A DNA stretch of 64,000 nt from Rhea pennata (taxonomy: Eukaryota; Chordata; Aves; Rheiformes; Rheidae): the NCBI RefSeq assembly GCF_028389875.1, contig NC_084663.1, positions 205,065,876-205,129,875 on the forward strand, given 5' to 3'. This document shows, in pieces, positions 59,920-64,000 of the stretch (within the stretch, counting starts at the first letter, position 1; each line of letters begins with the position of its first letter). The notes beneath the pieces were generated by a model. The model did not search any database. It saw only the letters and a list, made by a program, of their open reading frames with translations, and was not told where the DNA came from. Position numbers and translations under genes: made by a program.

Positions 59920-62900
59920 CTTTTTTTCTTTATTGCGTTCTGTTTGGATTCTTTTTCCAGAGTTCTGATCAAATAGGATCACGCTATAACACTGTCTTTG
60001 CCGAAAACAGTGTCACCTAGTCTCTACTTAATGATGCCTTCCCAGATGAAGTAGTCCCATGGCTTTTTGTTTCCAATACTGATTTTTTCACTCTATCCAA
60101 GTCCTCAGAATTGTGAAAATTGTATCAAAATAGCTCTCTTTCTGTTGACGTCCTTGTTCTCTCTGACTTTCTGGCAGAATTCAATGATTGCTTTCATTTT
60201 CAAAATGCTATGAATAGTTTGGAGCCTCTCAAAGCTGTATTTACAGTAAATGTGATGTTGTGGTAATGATGGGTCAATTCTGATTTAGGTCTGTAATTTG
60301 ACAAAAAAAATTCACTGTAAGACAGTGTTAAACTGACTTTAAACAATATCTTAATAGTTCCATATTGTTATGTATGTAATTAAAAGCTCTTACTCTTGAA
60401 AAGAGGGTGTTTTGATTTGTTAATCATAATTCTTTGATAGAATGAAATAGACTGAGGTAAATTTTTATGCTATTACAAATTACACTCATGCTGTAATGTG
60501 AAAATCCATTTTCCACAGAGCAGAAAATTCTCTTATGTTTTTCTTCATTTTTAGCACTCTGAAATCGCTTGCCAGATAATGTCACAGAAACATGAAGGTC
60601 TCAAATTTAGCATTAACAAGCATTATCTTCTGTTATGCCTCAGTTCTACTATGTAACTTCTGTTTTGCGGAAATGAGCTGGGTGACCCAAAGCACAGACT
60701 TGATGGTGCAGAAGTGAACCTTATTTGTGGTGCTGTGTGTTACTTTGTATAACTCTCCCCAAAGACTCCTTGCTTACTTAGGGTGAACTTGTTCCATTAG
60801 GAGCAAATTAAAGATTTCTTCATTAAGTACTTAATAATTGTTTCCATGTGTCTGTGGTCATATGAATCGGGCTGTGTTTCAGTACCGAAAGGTGCTCTCC
60901 TACAGATGGAATATTCCCTTCATCCTGGGGCTGCCTTTTGTTGCTGAAGGTGGGTTGGCCCAGGAGGTCTGCTTTGCAGGGAGAGAAGAAGAATGTGACT
61001 GGGATTAAAGTGCTTTTTGCTAATCTCCTGGGCAGGCTCACTCTTTAGGGTTCAACTGTCTTAGTCAAATTGGCAAATCTCTGCTCTATCTGTCTCTGTC
61101 ACCCACACAAGTGATTATACAAACCGTTTTGCTCTGCTGGAGCCTGTCAAATAAAGTTTTTTTAGACTGTATCATTTTACATTTAGTGTTTAAAACTTGA
61201 TTTAATAGTTGTGCTTGAAAATGGTTGGAAATATTGCTGGACAGTCACTACATATTAGATAAAAATGTTATAATCAGGCTTTATAGAAAGCCCCTTCCTC
61301 ACAGCCAGATTTGCAAAGGTATTGGGTGCCCAATGTCCTTTCCAGCGTTTGTGAGCAGCTCTGGCTTCCGACTCCACTACAGTTGGGTGTCTAATTGCTT
61401 GAGGAACTGTGTAAATCCTGCAGGGCACCCACCTAGCATCTATCTGAAGGGTTGAAGGTGTCCTTCAGAAAAGGTGCAAGGATCACCATTTTTCTCTCGT
61501 CTACCTGTGAAAACTGAAACACAAGAAAAACAGCTCGCTGAGAGTTGGATCCTTGCCAAGGCTTATGGAAAGGCTGAGTGAGGAACTGAGGTGTCTGGAG
61601 GTCCTGGCCAAAGCTCCACACCAGGGCTCAGATATTACCCTTCATAAATCTGCCCCAAGCTCCTACCAAAATACACCTGGCTTTTTGATACTCTCATTTA
61701 GCTGTATCTCTAAGCTGTCTGAATCACATTAGAAATTGGTGACCTTGCTGATGCTGCTGCAGCAATGGCCAGACTGTAGAGCTGTACCAAAGAAAACTCC
61801 ACCTTCAAAATGTGGTATTTCACCTTGAGGTGCTGTGCTCTGTGGTGTAATCTAAAGCAGGTCTTGTTCTTTCATTACGTAGTTACACAAACACTAGGGA
61901 CTACTTTCTGTGCAGTTCAGTTATTTTTTAAAAAATTGCTTGGCTGTAAAGTGTGTTTCAAAGGTGGGAAACAAAGTGACGTGTAAGCAGCAGGTACCTC
62001 CTGGCAGGTTAATTGTGGGTTGCAGCTAGGAGAACAGTATTACTTGAGCCGACTTGTTGGCACCCAGTTCCCGAAGCTGACTGGGGTCAGCATGTCAAGT
62101 TCTCCTCTGCTGCGTCAGGCACTGCTGGCTCCGCACAGGGGCAGCTGGCTAAGCTGCAGCGAAGCTGAAGTTATATGTGGTAAAAAGAGGATTAAAGCCT
62201 TGTGAGTAGGAGAGCAAGCTGCTAACCACAGCTGCCACTCCTCGCTGCGGAGACGCCACACGTGCTCTGCTGGGAACATAAAACAGCAGCGTGCTCTGCA
62301 TTGTGGCCTCTGCCTTTGGGAGCGTTGCAGTGGAAATCACTTTTCTTTATTCCTGATGGAAGGCATCATCCTTAACCTGAGGCTAGACACAGGTTTTGTC
62401 TCTGTGCTGTGCTGAGTGGTAACTAACCAACTAACCGTTACTGCTAACCAAACTTCCCGCTAGTCCTCTGGGTCTCTGCCACCTCCTCCATCTCCTGGGT
62501 TCTCTTTTTGTTCCAGCCTCCTTCCAGCAGCAGCCCTGGCTGTGGTACTCTAGAGTAATATAAGCTTAGGAAAGCCCATTAGTTTAAGCTTTTTTCCTTG
62601 ACTGACTTGTGATATTGGTGTGTCTCAGTGTTTGAGAACTACTGGTTTTAGGGGGCTTTTTAAACACTAATATAATCTAAGGAATATTTGCTTATGTATC
62701 TTGTGGCCTTTTTCCCTACTTTTAGCAACCAGTTTGAACACAGTGTGTCTGCTTCTCTGCTTTTTTTTTTTATTATTAATGTCTCAATGTCATACTTGGC
62801 CCTGGGGAAAATGTAAACGATAAAAATTAATTCTTGCTGGATTGCTCGTTTGAATTTCAAGATATTTTGCTGTTTCAGAAATGTTGCAGTGACAGTAGCA

Positions 62901-63238
62901 GGATCAGAAGGCCAGGTTAATCCAAATTGGCTTGCAAACACTTATAATTTGGATTTGGAGGAAAGTTATTCAGCTTAACATGGCTAATACATTCATGGTG
63001 TAAAGTTGGTGATAATAAGTTCTTCAGATGTCTAGACATGTGATTACACTAAGTGTGGATAAACTAAATCTTCTGTGCATGTGTGGCATGCGGAAGGAGA
63101 TCCAGAAACCAGAGTACTTAGCGGGTATTAATGCAGCTGGAGTCAGTACTGCGCTTTCTGTCTTGCAGAAATAGTCACGTATAGTATGAAGAACTTCTAA
63201 TTGCAGATTACTAATGATCAGGGTTAATTGCCCCCTCC

Positions 63239-63265
63239 AAAACAAACAAACAAACAAAACAAAAC
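63239..63265. repeat. (CAAA)n tract
   Basis: AAAC units then AAAAC units. Confidence 0.85.
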
Positions 63266-64000
63266 AGATTACCATAAATTCTGGTTGGAATGTTTTTGGT
63301 GTGTTTTGAAGGTGACTAGTCCCAGTAAATTTCACTATAATATTTTGGTACAAAATTATCCTTGGTTAACTGTATTTTGACTTGCTTTAAGGTGTTAAGA
63401 AATGCTTCAGCATTGATGTAATTAACTAAGTAAGTAACTAAGTCTGTTAATCTGTGCTGTTAGGTTTTGAGGGTGGCTCTGCAAAACAGCTCCGGTAACT
63501 TAAAGCAGCAATTTAGAATAATAAGTGTTTTGTATATTAGAAGCAGTTTGGATAATGGGCAGGGAGGAATGGAATTGCGCTAGCTAAACTTTAAGCCAAG
63601 ACACTAAATTTTTGAATTCTTAATCTGTTGAAGAATTGTTAGGCTAGTCTTAAGCAGCTTGAACTTTTATGTTTTGTTCTTCTTGAGACCAAGCGTTTCA
63701 GTGAGTTTGTCAAGTTGCAGTAGTGCTGTGTCAGAGAGAAGAGGTGATTTCTGTGATTTGGATGTTTCAACCAACTATGCCAGGCAATGCTTCTTTTCTT
63801 GAGATTGCAATCAAGATAGTTTCTTTCTAGCCAGGAGATTTCCTGCATTTGAGGGACAGATGACTATAGTGAGCTTTAAAAAAAGATCTTCTTTCACCAC
63901 TTCAATGTGATTTTATTATGAAAGTTTAAATTGTGAAATTCATGAAAGGAGAGTAAATAGGCTCTATTGACTGGCACAAGACTATTGTCAGACTCTTGTG

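Larger units (their letters stand above)
41086..64000 (+). other. Probable long intron, non-coding
   Basis: About 23 kb of mostly AT-rich DNA without a recognisable exon. It holds a CR1 fragment, homopolymer runs (listed), a perfect hairpin at 52381-52430 and a palindrome-rich segment near 57.6-57.8 kb. The open frame at 41847-42164 includes a hydrophobic stretch (LLVITAVLVVIFLLA) but has no recognised relative. I read for the small SMCO4 coding exon and did not find it. Confidence 0.45.

Overview
The window looks like bird nuclear DNA. It carries chicken-repeat-1 (CR1) LINE copies, a gammaretrovirus-type endogenous provirus, few recognisable SINEs, and AT-rich non-coding DNA interrupted by two sharp CpG islands. 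I cannot name the species. Only one cellular protein-coding gene is directly readable: the first two coding exons of CEP295 on the minus strand at the left edge.

Region by region: (1) 1-6.9 kb is the 5' end of CEP295, read right to left. A CpG-island promoter (about 6.3-6.9 kb) is followed by an intron, the start-codon exon (4815-4948), a 4.3-kb intron mostly filled by an antisense, decayed CR1 element (about 1.3-4.3 kb), and a second coding exon (323-523). The rest of the gene lies beyond the left edge. (2) 6.9-11.8 kb is non-coding, with a tetranucleotide microsatellite beside the promoter and several homopolymer runs. (3) 11,813-17,349 is a plus-strand endogenous gammaretrovirus: LTR with a duplicated 44-bp U3 block, tRNA-His primer site, structured leader, gag, UAG-separated pol in the same frame, a partial env, and a heavily deleted 3' LTR. 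Gag is broken by one frameshift. Pol has lost most of RNase H and integrase but stays open across the deletion. Env stops in the surface subunit where it runs into the LTR. (4) 17.4-39.9 kb is intergenic, with simple repeats, MIR/CORE-SINE-like relics and small palindromes. (5) About 40.0-41.1 kb is a strong CpG island with a good plus-strand splice donor at 40,474. From conserved gene order this is probably the promoter and non-coding first exon of the divergent neighbour of CEP295 (SMCO4 in other vertebrates), but no coding exon was found. (6) 41.1-64 kb is probably intron of that gene. It holds a minus-strand CR1 fragment, a perfect 17-bp-stem hairpin and a palindrome-rich segment that may be a conserved non-coding element.

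The most informative object is the provirus. It is a record of several separate damage events: an in-frame pol deletion, a microhomology deletion in the 3' LTR, an env-LTR fusion and a homopolymer frameshift. One difference in 85 aligned LTR bases suggests it is not very old. I found no clearly undescribed multi-gene system.
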